Source: Rubinisphaera italica
Lineage (GTDB): Bacteria; Planctomycetota; Planctomycetia; Planctomycetales; Planctomycetaceae
Assembly: GCF_007859715.1 (NCBI RefSeq)
Contig: NZ_SJPG01000001.1
Span: 3,188,728-3,252,727, forward strand
Length of the DNA: 64,000 nt
Reading direction: 5' to 3'
Position numbers and translations under genes: made by a program. Under the pieces are notes generated by a model. That model saw only the letters and a program-made list of their open reading frames with translations, was not told the DNA's origin and did no database searches. Of the stretch, positions 36,334-46,221 are shown piece by piece (within the stretch, counting starts at the first letter, position 1; each line of letters starts with the position of its first letter).

Positions 36334-37842
36334 ATGTTTGAATTCGCAGGCAATCTGCTGTCTCTGCAAGCCATTGGGCTGATGATGCTGGGAACGTCTC
36401 TCGGAGTTATGGTCGGGGCCATCCCCGGCTTGACTGGCGCGATGCTGATTGCACTTTCATTGCCATTGACGTTTTCTATGTCGGGTAGTGACGCCCTCGT
36501 TTTACTGGTTTCGATGTATGTCGGTTCGGTGAGTGGCGGACTGATCACCGCGACGCTGTTACGAATTCCGGGGACTCCGGCCTCGATGATGACGACACTG
36601 GACGGCTACCCGATGGCTCAGGCAGGGCGCCCCGGGAGAGCACTCGGACTGGGAGTTGCCGCGTCCTTAATGGGAGGAATCATTTCCTGGTGCTTCCTGA
36701 TTCTCCTCTCGGGTCCGCTGGCTGAATTCTCGTTACAGCTTGGCCCGTTTGAATTCTTTTCTCTGGTTTTGATGGCGATGGTTTTGATTGCCTCGATCAG
36801 TGGAGAGTCGTTATCGAAAGGTCTGCTGGCAGGGTTCCTGGGAATTTTAACAGCGATGCCCGGTGCATCACCCGCGACAGGACACACGCGACTGACTTTC
36901 GGATTTCATGAACTCAATGATGGTTTCAAGTTGTTGCCAGTTTTGATTGGACTGTTTGCAGTCAATCAAATCTTCTCCGAAATTTTGAAGATTCATCAAC
37001 CCACTCAAAAGCTGGTCGTTTCTACAGAGGGTATTTTTCTGACCTTGAATGATTGGCGAAAGCATTTTCTGAACATGTTACGCTCATCCGTGATCGGAAC
37101 GTTTATTGGAATACTGCCAGGAATCGGAGCCAATATCGGTTCTGTCATTGCCTATTCGGCGGCGAAGAACAGTTCCAAGAATCCGCAGGAGTTTGGACAG
37201 GGAGCAGAAGCGGGCATCATCGCCTCGGAAGCCGCCAATAATGCGACAGTTGGCGGCGCGTTGATTCCCCTCATCGCGTTAGGCATTCCGGGGAGTGTCA
37301 TCGATGCAATCTTGCTGGGAGCCTTCGTGATTCATGGATTACAACCGGGGCCCCTCTTGTTTGAACAAAATCCGGAAGTCGTTTATACCATCATGGGGAC
37401 AATGTTATTCGCCAACATATTTATGTTCGCGTTCATGCTCTGTACTCTCAAATGGTTATCGAAACTTGCGGAAGTTCCCCCGGCTTTTCTCGTCCCTGTG
37501 ATACTCACCTTTTGTGTGGTCGGTTCATATGCCTTAGCAAATCGAATGTTTGATGTCTGGGTTATGCTTGGTTTTGGAATCGTCGGATTCCTGATGGAAA
37601 AAGCCAAACTTCCGCTAGCTCCGTTTGTCATCGGATTTGTGCTCGCTCCCATTGGGGAAGAACATCTCTGCGAAGGCCTCATGCAGACAGCAGGCAGTTA
37701 TTGGCCACTGTTCACTCGTCCGATCTCGTTGTTATTTACAAGTTGTGCCCTCACCCTGCTCTGCTGGTCACTCTGGAAACACAGTCGCAGACGCAATATT
37801 GAGAGCCCAGCATCGATAATTCAGAATTCAGAGTCCGCGTAA
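36334..37842 (+). CDS. tctA: Tripartite tricarboxylate transporter, large permease TctA
   Basis: 502 residues, about a dozen hydrophobic helices. Family signatures: 'GVMVGAIPGLTGAMLIALSL' near the N-terminus, 'LLRIPGTPASMMTTLDGYPM' and 'GILPGIGANIGSVIAYSAAK', the two conserved Gly/Pro loops of TctA, plus 'VPVILTFCVVGSYALANRM'. It is encoded 24 bases after the TctCB fusion with GGAG upstream. It would be the cation-coupled permease of the system. The sulfatase gene follows after 13 bases, so the imported compound may be released from, or be, an organic sulfate. Confidence 0.95.
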   Translation: MFEFAGNLLSLQAIGLMMLGTSLGVMVGAIPGLTGAMLIALSLPLTFSMSGSDALVLLVSMYVGSVSGGLITATLLRIPGTPASMMTTLDGYPMAQAGRPGRALGLGVAASLMGGIISWCFLILLSGPLAEFSLQLGPFEFFSLVLMAMVLIASISGESLSKGLLAGFLGILTAMPGASPATGHTRLTFGFHELNDGFKLLPVLIGLFAVNQIFSEILKIHQPTQKLVVSTEGIFLTLNDWRKHFLNMLRSSVIGTFIGILPGIGANIGSVIAYSAAKNSSKNPQEFGQGAEAGIIASEAANNATVGGALIPLIALGIPGSVIDAILLGAFVIHGLQPGPLLFEQNPEVVYTIMGTMLFANIFMFAFMLCTLKWLSKLAEVPPAFLVPVILTFCVVGSYALANRMFDVWVMLGFGIVGFLMEKAKLPLAPFVIGFVLAPIGEEHLCEGLMQTAGSYWPLFTRPISLLFTSCALTLLCWSLWKHSRRRNIESPASIIQNSESA

Positions 37843-37855
37843 TTTCAGGAAACTC

Positions 37856-39259
37856 ATGGCAAACCGACCGAATATCCTCTGGTACTGCACCGATCAGCAA
37901 CGCTTCGATACGATTGGCGCACTGGGAAATCCTTATGTGCAGACACCAACGCTCGACAAACTGGTTGAAGCCGGTGTGAGCTTTACACACACATATTGTC
38001 AAAGCCCCATTTGCACTCCCTCTCGATCCAGTTTCATGACGGGACTCTATCCCTCTCGCCTGCACAATACCCGCAATGGTAATGAGAGCTTTCCTGGCTT
38101 TCCTCCGGTGATCAGCAAATTAATCGCAGAGTCTGGGTACGACTGTGGAATGATCGGTAAGTTCCATTTACAAAGTTCCGGCTATCGCACCGAACCGCGA
38201 CTGGATGATGGCTTCTCTTACTGGCGGTTCAGCCATGCACCGCGAGATGACTGGAAAGAAGGACATCATTATGCAGAGTGGGTCCGTTCTTTGGGAGGAA
38301 ATCTCAATGAGTTAAGAAATCGCCCGGAGCGTGTTCCCCCCGAATTTCATCAAACCACATGGGCCAGTGAATGTGCCATCGAATTCCTGAAAAATAAACG
38401 GGACGAGAATACTCCCTGGTTTCTGAATATCAGCATCTATGATCCTCACCCCCCGTTCATTCCTCCCAAGGAGTACGCAGACCGCTTCGATCCTTCCGCA
38501 ATGCCCGGTCCATACTTTCAAGAGAGCGATCTTGCTCAGCAGAAACGATTATCAGCCCTCGACTTTCAGGATGAAATCCGCACTCCCGAAGAGCACGATG
38601 CCAGGCAAAAGCAAGCGGATTATTATGCGATGATCGCACAGATTGATGACCAGTTTGCCCGCATCCTGCAATATCTCGATGAGACAGGTCAGAGAGAGAA
38701 TACTGTGATTATTTTTACGAGCGACCACGGAGAATCGCTCGGGGATCATGGTTTGATGTACAAGGGATGTCGTTTCTATGAAGGATTGGTCAGAGTGCCA
38801 TTGATCTTTCAATGGGCCGGTCATTATGAGGAAAACATCCAGAGTGATGCCCTCGTCGAACTCCTCGATCTCACAGCAACCCTGCTCGATATTTCAGGCA
38901 TTGAACAACCTGAATACATGCAAGGCAAGTCTTTAATCCCAATAGTCACCGGGCAGTCAGATGCGCAGCATCATCGGGATTTCGTACGCTCTGAATACTT
39001 CGATGCTCTCGACCCCCATTTCACTGGTGGAACCGGCACCTTCGGAACCATGTACCGCAACAGGCGTTACAAACTTTGTGTCTATCACGACAAAGATCTG
39101 GGAGAACTGTATGACTTACAGACGGACCCCTGGGAATTCTGCGACCTCTGGAATTCAACAGAACACGAACAGATCAAACATCAATTGATCTACGAGAGTT
39201 TCAATGCTCACGTCACACTCACAACCGACATGGGATCGACTCGAATCGCTCCGATGTAG
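37856..39259 (+). CDS. Sulfatase (S1 family), cytosolic type
   Basis: 467 residues without a signal peptide, so probably cytosolic; AGGAAA precedes the ATG. 'PNILWYCTDQQRFDTIG' holds the N-terminal metal ligands. 'CQSPICTPSRSSFMTGLYPS' contains the C-x-P-S-R motif whose Cys (residue 53) becomes formylglycine. 'GMIGKFHL', 'TSDHGESLGDHG' and 'GCRFYEGLVRVPLIF' follow in order. It hydrolyses a sulfate ester (a phosphonate monoester or choline sulfate cannot be excluded). It is encoded with a Tct-type importer, suggesting that the substrate is taken up whole. No anaerobic or aerobic maturase gene is nearby. Confidence 0.93.
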   Translation: MANRPNILWYCTDQQRFDTIGALGNPYVQTPTLDKLVEAGVSFTHTYCQSPICTPSRSSFMTGLYPSRLHNTRNGNESFPGFPPVISKLIAESGYDCGMIGKFHLQSSGYRTEPRLDDGFSYWRFSHAPRDDWKEGHHYAEWVRSLGGNLNELRNRPERVPPEFHQTTWASECAIEFLKNKRDENTPWFLNISIYDPHPPFIPPKEYADRFDPSAMPGPYFQESDLAQQKRLSALDFQDEIRTPEEHDARQKQADYYAMIAQIDDQFARILQYLDETGQRENTVIIFTSDHGESLGDHGLMYKGCRFYEGLVRVPLIFQWAGHYEENIQSDALVELLDLTATLLDISGIEQPEYMQGKSLIPIVTGQSDAQHHRDFVRSEYFDALDPHFTGGTGTFGTMYRNRRYKLCVYHDKDLGELYDLQTDPWEFCDLWNSTEHEQIKHQLIYESFNAHVTLTTDMGSTRIAPM

Positions 39260-39304
39260 AAAGACACTGAACTATTTCAAAATGGTTTCAGTAAAGATCG
39301 GGCG

Positions 39305-40606
39305 TCAGTCTGCATGTTGCATCGCGATGCGAGTTGCAGGTTTCACACGCCGGTCGGTGAAGTAATACCAGGTGCCAATCAGGCAGAGCAGCGAGAGTGC
39401 GATAGCGATCCAGCATAGGATGATGAAGAAATGCAAAAACGTATCCGGGTCCGGATAGAAGTTTCTGCTGATCATGACGATGACATAGCCGAGATATCCG
39501 AACGCGTCGGCCAGGTACATCAGATAGCCGAGATTTCCACGTTCGCGAGTCATGGCCAGCAAGCGTTCAAAAACGGTTGTATGCAAAGCGACATACGGCA
39601 GGTAAAGTCCAAAGCCGATCATAACCATGAATGGAAACGCAGAAATTTGGCCGGTTTGATGAACCAGTAAGACTCCTGAAATAATCAGAAAACCCAGGCA
39701 ACAGGTTCCCAGAGAAACAAAAAATGCGAGCCGATTGTTTCGAATAATAACGGCTAATCCATTCACAACGAGAACTCCCATTGCGACAAGAATTTCCGAA
39801 TTCGTAAAGGTTTCCGCAGCGGCTGGTTCGCCGAGAAGTCGCCACAACTCGGGAGCAAAATCGGCTCGAATACTGCGGAGCACAGTGACCAGAACATAGA
39901 CAGCGACAAGTAAAGTCAGACCGACGGAGTATCGACGAAACAGATCCCAGCGTTCTTTTCGCGTCATGATGTGACGTTCCGAACGATCCGTTAAATCATC
40001 GAAGTTCGGCGGCGGAATTCGTGTCAGCATACCGACGAAAATGCACAAGGGAGCCAGAAAAACCAGCCCTGCCATGAAAGGCATCCAGTCTTCTGTCACA
40101 CCGGAATTCAGCAACCAGGTTCCAACAGTTTTTGTCACACCATCAGCCAGAATAAAACTGGCACATAACCCCGCCACGAGGGCTTCGGTTAATTGACGGC
40201 CTTCCAGAAAACCGAGCACTAAACCAAACACCATCCCCAGCGACAGTCCATTACCAAATAGAAAGATCGCATTCCAAGGGCGCGGGCAAAGTCCGAATAA
40301 AGCGAGGGAGAATTCAGCTGCTCCTATCAGCATTAGAATCGCGATCGCTCGTTTTTGAGGAGCCATCTCGGCGATCACTTTAATCCCAATAAACTTCGAG
40401 AGCATATATCCAATGACCTGAGTGGCCACGGCAATTGTCTTAAAGCCGATGCCCCAAAGTTCGGTCTCGGCATACCCTGCAGCTGTAAACGGTTTGCGAA
40501 AACCATACATGCAAAAGTAAGTTCCGAAAGCCGCAATCACTGACCAGATTGCCCAGAAGGAACGATTGTGATCGGCATGAGTTGAAGAGAGTGTCGAATC
40601 ACTCAT
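39305..40606 (-). CDS. DUF5690 family major-facilitator-like transporter
   Basis: 433 residues with about 12 hydrophobic segments. The start 'FWAIWSVIAAFGTYFCMYGF' and 'RKPFTAA' is typical of the DUF5690 branch of the major facilitator fold, resembling organophosphate:phosphate antiporters such as GlpT/UhpT ('YFCMYGFRKPF'). 'GLSLGMVFGLVLGFLEGR' is another conserved segment. It lies last in a minus-strand cluster with phosphonoacetaldehyde hydrolase and a phosphonate-type alcohol dehydrogenase, so a role in phosphonate or organophosphate transport is inferred from context. Confidence 0.85.
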   Translation of the reverse strand: MSDSTLSSTHADHNRSFWAIWSVIAAFGTYFCMYGFRKPFTAAGYAETELWGIGFKTIAVATQVIGYMLSKFIGIKVIAEMAPQKRAIAILMLIGAAEFSLALFGLCPRPWNAIFLFGNGLSLGMVFGLVLGFLEGRQLTEALVAGLCASFILADGVTKTVGTWLLNSGVTEDWMPFMAGLVFLAPLCIFVGMLTRIPPPNFDDLTDRSERHIMTRKERWDLFRRYSVGLTLLVAVYVLVTVLRSIRADFAPELWRLLGEPAAAETFTNSEILVAMGVLVVNGLAVIIRNNRLAFFVSLGTCCLGFLIISGVLLVHQTGQISAFPFMVMIGFGLYLPYVALHTTVFERLLAMTRERGNLGYLMYLADAFGYLGYVIVMISRNFYPDPDTFLHFFIILCWIAIALSLLCLIGTWYYFTDRRVKPATRIAMQHAD

Positions 40607-40690
40607 GAGTTATTCTGGTTTCGTGCTTTTCTGAAGGTTGGACAGGAGTGAAGAACGCTTTATGAATTTTGATGAAATCAAAATAAACAA

Positions 40691-40775
40691 GGGTGGCGGG
40701 GGCGCTCCGTTTTAGCGGAAGACCTCGGACGTTCTACGACACGGGGGCTTCTCTTCGAGAGCGCCCCCGCCACCC
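40691..40775. repeat. Palindromic repeat, copy 2 of 3
   Basis: 85 bp with inverted ends GGGTGGCGGGGGCGCTC and GAGCGCCCCCGCCACCC, lying between the DUF5690 and phnX genes. Same orientation as the copy at 61393, opposite to 29988. Confidence 0.9.
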
Positions 40776-40794
40776 TGTTTCCTGTTCATTGAAT

Positions 40795-41649
40795 TTAATT
40801 CGATGTCATTTCAATGGCAGTTTGAGAAATAACACAAGGTTGTGAATTCTGGATTAACTGCTGATTGATCGATGCAATCAACTCAGGAAGATCGGAGAGT
40901 GTTTCAATAACGGCATGTGCTCCCGCATCTAAAAACTGCTCAGCGGTTTGTTGCAGTCTGGTAGTTCGTTCCTCTGCAGAGAGTTGCGAATATTCTTCAT
41001 GAGACAAACCCGTCATGCTGCTACTGTCACAAACGCCAATCGACCAACAACCGGCATTAAGTCCAGCTTCGATATCAGCAATTGTGTCTCCAACTTTGAC
41101 CACACAAGTGGCCGGGTAAACGCGGGCCTGATGCATAATTTCATAAATCATCCACGGTGCAGGACGTCCCTGCAAAACATCGTCGGCACAGACGTTTGCT
41201 TCGGGAACAAATCCTGCTGCTTCGGCAGTAGTTGCGACTGCTTCAGCGGCTTCTCGGAAATATCCTGTTGTACCACCAATCACAATTCCCTGTGAACGCA
41301 GTTGATCGACCGTTTCCGTTAGACCAGGAACAAGCTTCGTCGTTTCTTTGATCGCCTGTAGTTGGAACGGCACGAAATCAGCATACATCTGATCGACATC
41401 AGCTTCTGTCCAGCAGTTCCCATGTTGCTCTTCCCAGCGTTTGGCAATGTCAGCTTCACTCAGCATCGACTTGAGATGCTCCCGCTTGTTCAGCCCCATC
41501 GGCTTCCTGGCTTCATCATCAGTGACCATCACGCTATGAGCTTCAAACACTTTTCGAAAAGCAGTAGCCGGTGCACGAGAACCAAAGTCGACAGTCGTTC
41601 CCGCCCAATCGAAAACAACGAGGCGGACTTGGGATCGTTCAGAATTCAT
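40795..41649 (-). CDS. phnX: Phosphonoacetaldehyde hydrolase (phosphonatase)
   Basis: 284 residues, normal length. A haloacid-dehalogenase-fold enzyme that cleaves the C-P bond of phosphonoacetaldehyde to acetaldehyde and phosphate in the cytosol. Nucleophile Asp14 in '[15 protein letters not shown]'; Schiff-base Lys55 in '[10 protein letters not shown]'; 'GGTTGYF' and '[18 protein letters not shown]' supply the remaining HAD motifs. The usual 2-aminoethylphosphonate transaminase (phnW) is not in the window; an iron alcohol dehydrogenase of the phosphonoacetaldehyde-reductase type is encoded upstream. The start at 41649 is the only ATG before the nucleophile motif. Confidence 0.95.
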   Translation of the reverse strand: MNSERSQVRLVVFDWAGTTVDFGSRAPATAFRKVFEAHSVMVTDDEARKPMGLNKREHLKSMLSEADIAKRWEEQHGNCWTEADVDQMYADFVPFQLQAIKETTKLVPGLTETVDQLRSQGIVIGGTTGYFREAAEAVATTAEAAGFVPEANVCADDVLQGRPAPWMIYEIMHQARVYPATCVVKVGDTIADIEAGLNAGCWSIGVCDSSSMTGLSHEEYSQLSAEERTTRLQQTAEQFLDAGAHAVIETLSDLPELIASINQQLIQNSQPCVISQTAIEMTSN

Positions 41650-41700
41650 TCGTTATGACTTTCATTTTTAGTTGATGGTTAAATTCATGAAAAGAATTGA

Positions 41701-41817
41701 AAACCACAGTGACACAGAGGTCACAGAGAATCACATTACATTCTTTTGGGATGCCCCAATCAAAATCGTATCAGACTACACGCACAGATCACTCCGTGCT
41801 CTCTGTGACTCTGTGGT
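41701..41817. repeat. Inverted repeat between phnX and the alcohol dehydrogenase
   Basis: AACCACAGTGACACAGAGGT at the left is matched in inverse orientation by TCTCTGTGACTCTGTGGT at the right, separated by about 60 bp. It may be a small MITE-like or palindromic element; it fills the 228-bp gap in an otherwise tight cluster. Confidence 0.7.
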
Positions 41818-41877
41818 CCCCAAAATATGCTAGAAACTGAATTCAGAATTCAGGAATTGCGTGGAGGCAATTTTGTC

Positions 41878-43110
41878 CTAGTTCCGAAAAATCTCGCCAT
41901 TCAGAATTTCCAGCAGATTTTCCGGACTGGCGGTTCGGGGATTATTCGACATCCGTTCGAGATTCACACAAGCGGCTAGATGTTTGAGTTCCTCTTCCGT
42001 TTCAATTCCCGCTTCCTCGAGAGTGCCAGGAGAGCCGACGCGATTCATAAATTCCCGGATCGCCAGGCAAGCAGATTGAACATCCGCAACTCCCAACAGA
42101 TCCAGAATTTTTTTCAATTGTTTTTTGACATGAGTGGAGCCGCGAGGATGGAGACAGTCTTTTTCCGTCACGCCCATGTTGAAGGCTAATGCTCCGCTCA
42201 GAGTCATCGCAACGGCTGCGCCGTGGGGAATTCCATACTCGGAAGTGATGGCATACGAGATGGCATGTGGGAGTGTCGTTTTGCCAATATTGATCGCCTT
42301 CCCCGCCAGATGTGAAGCCCGGCACATTGCCAGTCGAGATTCTGGAGTGGAATCGTGAATTGCCTGCGGCAAGTTTTTGTAAGCCAGTACGACCGCCTCA
42401 GTGGCATACCCAATCGATTCCTCAGTTGCCCCCACCGCCCAAATTGATTCCATCGCCTGGCAAAAGGCATCCAGTCCCGTTGTCGAAGTAATTGCGGGAG
42501 GTAGAGACCAAGTGAGGAAAGGATCGATCATAGCGATATCGGGAAGTAGAGACGGTTCGGCAACAGAATATTTCTGACCATCGACATACACGACAGCGAA
42601 ATGTGTCGCTTCGCTGCCGGTGCCGGAAGTGGTCGGAATGGCAACGAGTGCGGGGCCAAGGCCTCTTAACGAGGCAGCACCCGTTGCCAGTTCCCGTGCC
42701 GGTTCCTGCTGACAGGAGAACGCGCCGATCATCTTGGCCAGATCGATCGCGGTTCCTCCTCCCAGTGCAATTATCAAATCGTGTTCCTGACGACGGAATT
42801 CGGCAATCCCGCGTTCGACATCTTCTATTTTCGGATTGGGCTCAAATTTCGTGAAGCGTGTGACCTGCCGGGTTGCGAAAACAGGATCGAGAATTTCGTC
42901 TGCCCCAGACGACCTCCAAGCCATTTCATCCAGAACCAGGAATATGCGGCGAACACTCCGCTTCTTCAGAATAGAATCCAGTTGTCTCAACGCGTTTTCA
43001 AACAAGTAAACCTGTTGAGAGTGATTCTTCGAATCAGGCTGGGCAATGAACTCTTCAAATAAGAAACAGTCCAGGCTGGAGTCGTTGCTTTCAGTTGTTG
43101 TCTGATTCAT
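41878..43110 (-). CDS. Iron-containing alcohol dehydrogenase, phosphonoacetaldehyde reductase type
   Basis: 410 residues. NAD(P)-binding '[20 protein letters not shown]' and '[19 protein letters not shown]'; metal ligands in '[14 protein letters not shown]', '[20 protein letters not shown]'. A Gln stands where many class III alcohol dehydrogenases have the first metal His; this occurs in the phosphonate branch as I recall it. The enzyme would interconvert 2-hydroxyethylphosphonate and phosphonoacetaldehyde. With PhnX downstream, the catabolic direction (oxidation) is likelier. Its ATG follows the TGA of the phosphatase gene directly (TGAATG), so translation is coupled. Confidence 0.8.
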   Translation of the reverse strand: MNQTTTESNDSSLDCFLFEEFIAQPDSKNHSQQVYLFENALRQLDSILKKRSVRRIFLVLDEMAWRSSGADEILDPVFATRQVTRFTKFEPNPKIEDVERGIAEFRRQEHDLIIALGGGTAIDLAKMIGAFSCQQEPARELATGAASLRGLGPALVAIPTTSGTGSEATHFAVVYVDGQKYSVAEPSLLPDIAMIDPFLTWSLPPAITSTTGLDAFCQAMESIWAVGATEESIGYATEAVVLAYKNLPQAIHDSTPESRLAMCRASHLAGKAINIGKTTLPHAISYAITSEYGIPHGAAVAMTLSGALAFNMGVTEKDCLHPRGSTHVKKQLKKILDLLGVADVQSACLAIREFMNRVGSPGTLEEAGIETEEELKHLAACVNLERMSNNPRTASPENLLEILNGEIFRN

Positions 43111-44406
43111 TCAGTCTCTCCTCAATTCTGTTTCATCCAGCGTGATATCCCACATCGGTTGTCCATCCATCTGCACCCACTCGGCATGGAGCTGAGCAGG
43201 CTCTCTGGTGGAATCGACTTCCAGTCGCAACCAGACATGCGGAATAGCTGCCCCTTTGATCAAATCAGGATGAGGCACATTCAATTTCGGAATGGTCCGA
43301 TGATGAATGGGCGAAACAATGAATTGGTGAATGGGATATCCGACTTGTGCCTCTGTCTTATATTTCAACAGGCGCGAGCAGTGAATGTCACCACCAATCA
43401 GCACAACTCCGGAAATTTTCTGATCTCCGATAAACTCAAATAGAGCCTCTCGTTCATGAGAATACGTGCCCCAGTCGTCTGATTCTGTATTTTCTTTGTC
43501 GTCCCAAATCATGCCACATGCGATAATTTTGAATTCTGCATCCGATGAACGTAACGACTCCTTGAGCCATTCCCATTGGATTTTTCCAAGCAGAGTTGGT
43601 TTATCAGGTGCAACGGGCGATGGTTCCGTGCGGGAAAACCAGCGAGTATCCAACAGAAAAACCTCAGTTGGTCCATAACGGAATTTTGTGTAGATACCCT
43701 GGCTGTCTTGTCCGAACTGGTCATTCGCTCGATACTCAACAAAAGCCTGACGCGTGTTTTCCTTGCCCGGCAGTCGTCCATCGGAATCATTACGACCGAA
43801 GTCGTGATCGTCCCACGTTCCCCAGGTAGGAATATGACGAATCAGTTTGGCCAACTCGGGAACCGTAAGAAACTGACGATGTTTCTCGCGAGCAGTCTTC
43901 AGGTCGGTCGTATCGATATAAGGAGTATCTCCCAACAGGACTAAACCTTCTGATCCCCGCTCTTCCATTTGAGTCCAGAGTGGAATGGAAGCCATATCGG
44001 CACAGGAACCGAATGCCAGACAGATTTTCTTCTTCGAATTGGCATTCGGAGCAGTGACAAAAGTATTGACTTCAGTGCTCTTCGTACCTTTGCCAATGAT
44101 CGAATACTGATAGTGAGTCTCCGGTTTCAGATCGGTCACAACCCAAGTGATGCAAAGATCCTGAGTTTCACTCGCCTCTGCTTGAAAAGCTCGCTCGTAA
44201 GACTCTCCGTCCTCTGTTGAAACCAACAGCTTGTATTGCCCTGGCTGATCCGGCCGAAACCAAATCTTCGCAGAAGTTTCCGACACGTGCCCAACCATCG
44301 GCCCAACGCCAGACAAAACTTCCGACTCAGCCGCTCGGAGCGAGTGCGGCAAGAAAGAAGCCGCTGATACCGCCAACATTGAACGCCGATTGAGTTTTTG
44401 TGACAA
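43111..44406 (-). CDS. PhoD-type alkaline phosphatase
   Basis: 431 residues with a Tat-type signal ('[20 protein letters not shown]'). An N-terminal fibronectin-like domain ('[20 protein letters not shown]') precedes the metallophosphatase core: '[10 protein letters not shown]', 'LLGDTPYID', '[14 protein letters not shown]', 'VFLLDTRWF' and '[13 protein letters not shown]'. These are the Fe/Ca ligands of the PhoD family. It hydrolyses phosphate mono- or diesters outside the cytosol. It lies first in the cluster with the phosphonate enzymes, which fits a phosphate-scavenging unit. I see no clear Pho box in the 253 bases upstream, only a hairpin (AAAGTTGA / TCAACTTT near 44525). Confidence 0.92.
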   Translation of the reverse strand: MSQKLNRRSMLAVSAASFLPHSLRAAESEVLSGVGPMVGHVSETSAKIWFRPDQPGQYKLLVSTEDGESYERAFQAEASETQDLCITWVVTDLKPETHYQYSIIGKGTKSTEVNTFVTAPNANSKKKICLAFGSCADMASIPLWTQMEERGSEGLVLLGDTPYIDTTDLKTAREKHRQFLTVPELAKLIRHIPTWGTWDDHDFGRNDSDGRLPGKENTRQAFVEYRANDQFGQDSQGIYTKFRYGPTEVFLLDTRWFSRTEPSPVAPDKPTLLGKIQWEWLKESLRSSDAEFKIIACGMIWDDKENTESDDWGTYSHEREALFEFIGDQKISGVVLIGGDIHCSRLLKYKTEAQVGYPIHQFIVSPIHHRTIPKLNVPHPDLIKGAAIPHVWLRLEVDSTREPAQLHAEWVQMDGQPMWDITLDETELRRD

Positions 44407-44659
44407 CGAACTGACCTCTTAAGCTTGGCACATTGAACTTGCACTTGTTGACCAACGATCAAACTGGACCTGAATCGATTGAACTCTTTTTAGCTTTGCT
44501 GATCTTGCACCATTCTTGCTGAAAGTTGACTATAAATCAACTTTGTTTCCATTAAGATTCAGTTAAGATCAACATGCAGATTGACTGTAAGCCTGATGAA
44601 AACATCCATTACGTCAAACAGTCCTAACCAAGCGCCTATTCGTCTCCATCCTCTGTAAT

Positions 44660-46051
44660 CTATTGAGGTTTGGAATTGTGCCGTAACTTTTCGATCATTA
44701 ATTCGAACCATCGCTCTATTCCATCGACTTCCTGAGAAGTCATCCCAGTTGGCCAGGCGAGAATCACATTGCCAGCTTCAACGGTAAAGACATCTTCCCG
44801 AACGCGATCGTGATCAGGCGATTCAACGACTCGGTTTAGTGGAGAGCCTGATTTTTGCAATTCATGACTAGCAATTGCATCGGAAGACGAGTTCTTTTCT
44901 GCAATACTTTTTGAAGCTGAAGAGGGCGAGGAATGAAGTTGAATTGCTGAGTGACGAGATGCAGAATCTCGAGAAATCTGCGAGTCAGAATTCTTAGAGG
45001 TTCGTCTTGTCATCCGTGAAAGAATCGATGACCTTGAGCCGCTCGAAGGGGGATCTTTTCTCTCGCTGGGCAGAACAAGTGAGTCCAGCTTATTTGTCTT
45101 TCCGCCGCGATAACTGAAAGTCACACTCGCGGTGCCTTCTTCCAGTATGGGTAGAATCACTTCAAGATCCGCAATCATTTCCTCAGCGGTCTGGTAACGA
45201 TCATCAGGATTTTTCGAAAGAGCCCGCTCTACAATTCGTGAACAGACGCCTGGAATTTTTGGATGAAGCGACGCTAAATTCGGAGCAGGACGATTCACAT
45301 GGGCGACAATTATTTCCATCGTCGATCCCGATTCCTCGAATGGACTGACGCCTGCAAGCAGTGTGAAATAAGTGGCACCAAGGGAGTAGAGATCGCTCCT
45401 GGCATCCACTTCCTTGCCAACACATTGCTCGGGACTCATAAAATAAGGAGTGCCCAGGATCTGACCATTTTGAGTTAAGCGTGCATCCTCAACTCGCTGG
45501 GCTCTGGCAAGTCCAAAGTCTCCCACTTTAACCACTTCATGATCGGCAACGAGCAGATTGGCAGGTTTGATATCCCGATGCGTCAGCCCAATTTCATGAG
45601 CAGCTGCCAGCCCTTTCGCTGCATCCAGAACGACCGCAGTCGCCCATTTTGTATCACTGGGAACCCGGTTTTGCAGCCGTTCTGCCACAGAGCCGTTCGG
45701 CAAATATTCCATCACAATATACGTCCCGAACTCAGGACGCTGAACAACCTCATACACACTGACAACATTCGGATGATTCAACTGTCCGGCTGATCGAGCT
45801 TCGGTCAGGAATCGTCCCAGCGAAGATTTATCACGCGAAAATTGTGGCGAGAGCACCTTAATCGCGACTTGTCGGTCGAGAGTCAAATCTCTAGCCAGAT
45901 AAATGACCCCCATGCCTCCGCGTCCGAGTTCTCGGACGATTTCAAATTTGTCGAGCTTCTCGCCGGGTGAAAGGACAGACATCGGAGCCGGAGTTTCAGA
46001 GTTGTCTTCTCCAGGTCCGATTACAGTATGTTCAGCGGGGCCAATCGACAT
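44660..46051 (-). CDS. Ser/Thr protein kinase (Hanks type)
   Basis: 463 residues from the ATG at 46051; a GTG 51 bases upstream opens a longer frame but has no ribosome binding site. The kinase domain (~residues 30-290) is complete: 'LGRGGMGVIYLARD', Lys in 'QVAIKVL', 'HRDIKPANLLV', 'VGDFGLARAQ', 'GTPYFMSPEQ'. A Ser-rich linker follows with many 'SRS' and 'RDSASRHSA' stretches. A short C-terminal domain ('AGNVILAWPTGMTSQEVDGI') is of unknown type. No membrane segment is seen, unlike many bacterial PASTA or WD40 kinases. It is cytosolic, substrate unknown; planctomycetes have many such kinases. Confidence 0.95.
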   Translation of the reverse strand: MSIGPAEHTVIGPGEDNSETPAPMSVLSPGEKLDKFEIVRELGRGGMGVIYLARDLTLDRQVAIKVLSPQFSRDKSSLGRFLTEARSAGQLNHPNVVSVYEVVQRPEFGTYIVMEYLPNGSVAERLQNRVPSDTKWATAVVLDAAKGLAAAHEIGLTHRDIKPANLLVADHEVVKVGDFGLARAQRVEDARLTQNGQILGTPYFMSPEQCVGKEVDARSDLYSLGATYFTLLAGVSPFEESGSTMEIIVAHVNRPAPNLASLHPKIPGVCSRIVERALSKNPDDRYQTAEEMIADLEVILPILEEGTASVTFSYRGGKTNKLDSLVLPSERKDPPSSGSRSSILSRMTRRTSKNSDSQISRDSASRHSAIQLHSSPSSASKSIAEKNSSSDAIASHELQKSGSPLNRVVESPDHDRVREDVFTVEAGNVILAWPTGMTSQEVDGIERWFELMIEKLRHNSKPQ

Positions 46052-46221
46052 TACTTGCTTTCGAAATCCTTCCGAACAGGATTGAGCAAATCTTGAAATC
46101 ACGGAGGAAGGTGGCAGTTACTCAACAGTTCAAATGCACACATTAATATACACCAATTAGAATACATGTGATTTCGTGCTCAATCCAACCTGAAATTAGT
46201 GGACTTCCAAAAAACAAAGGA

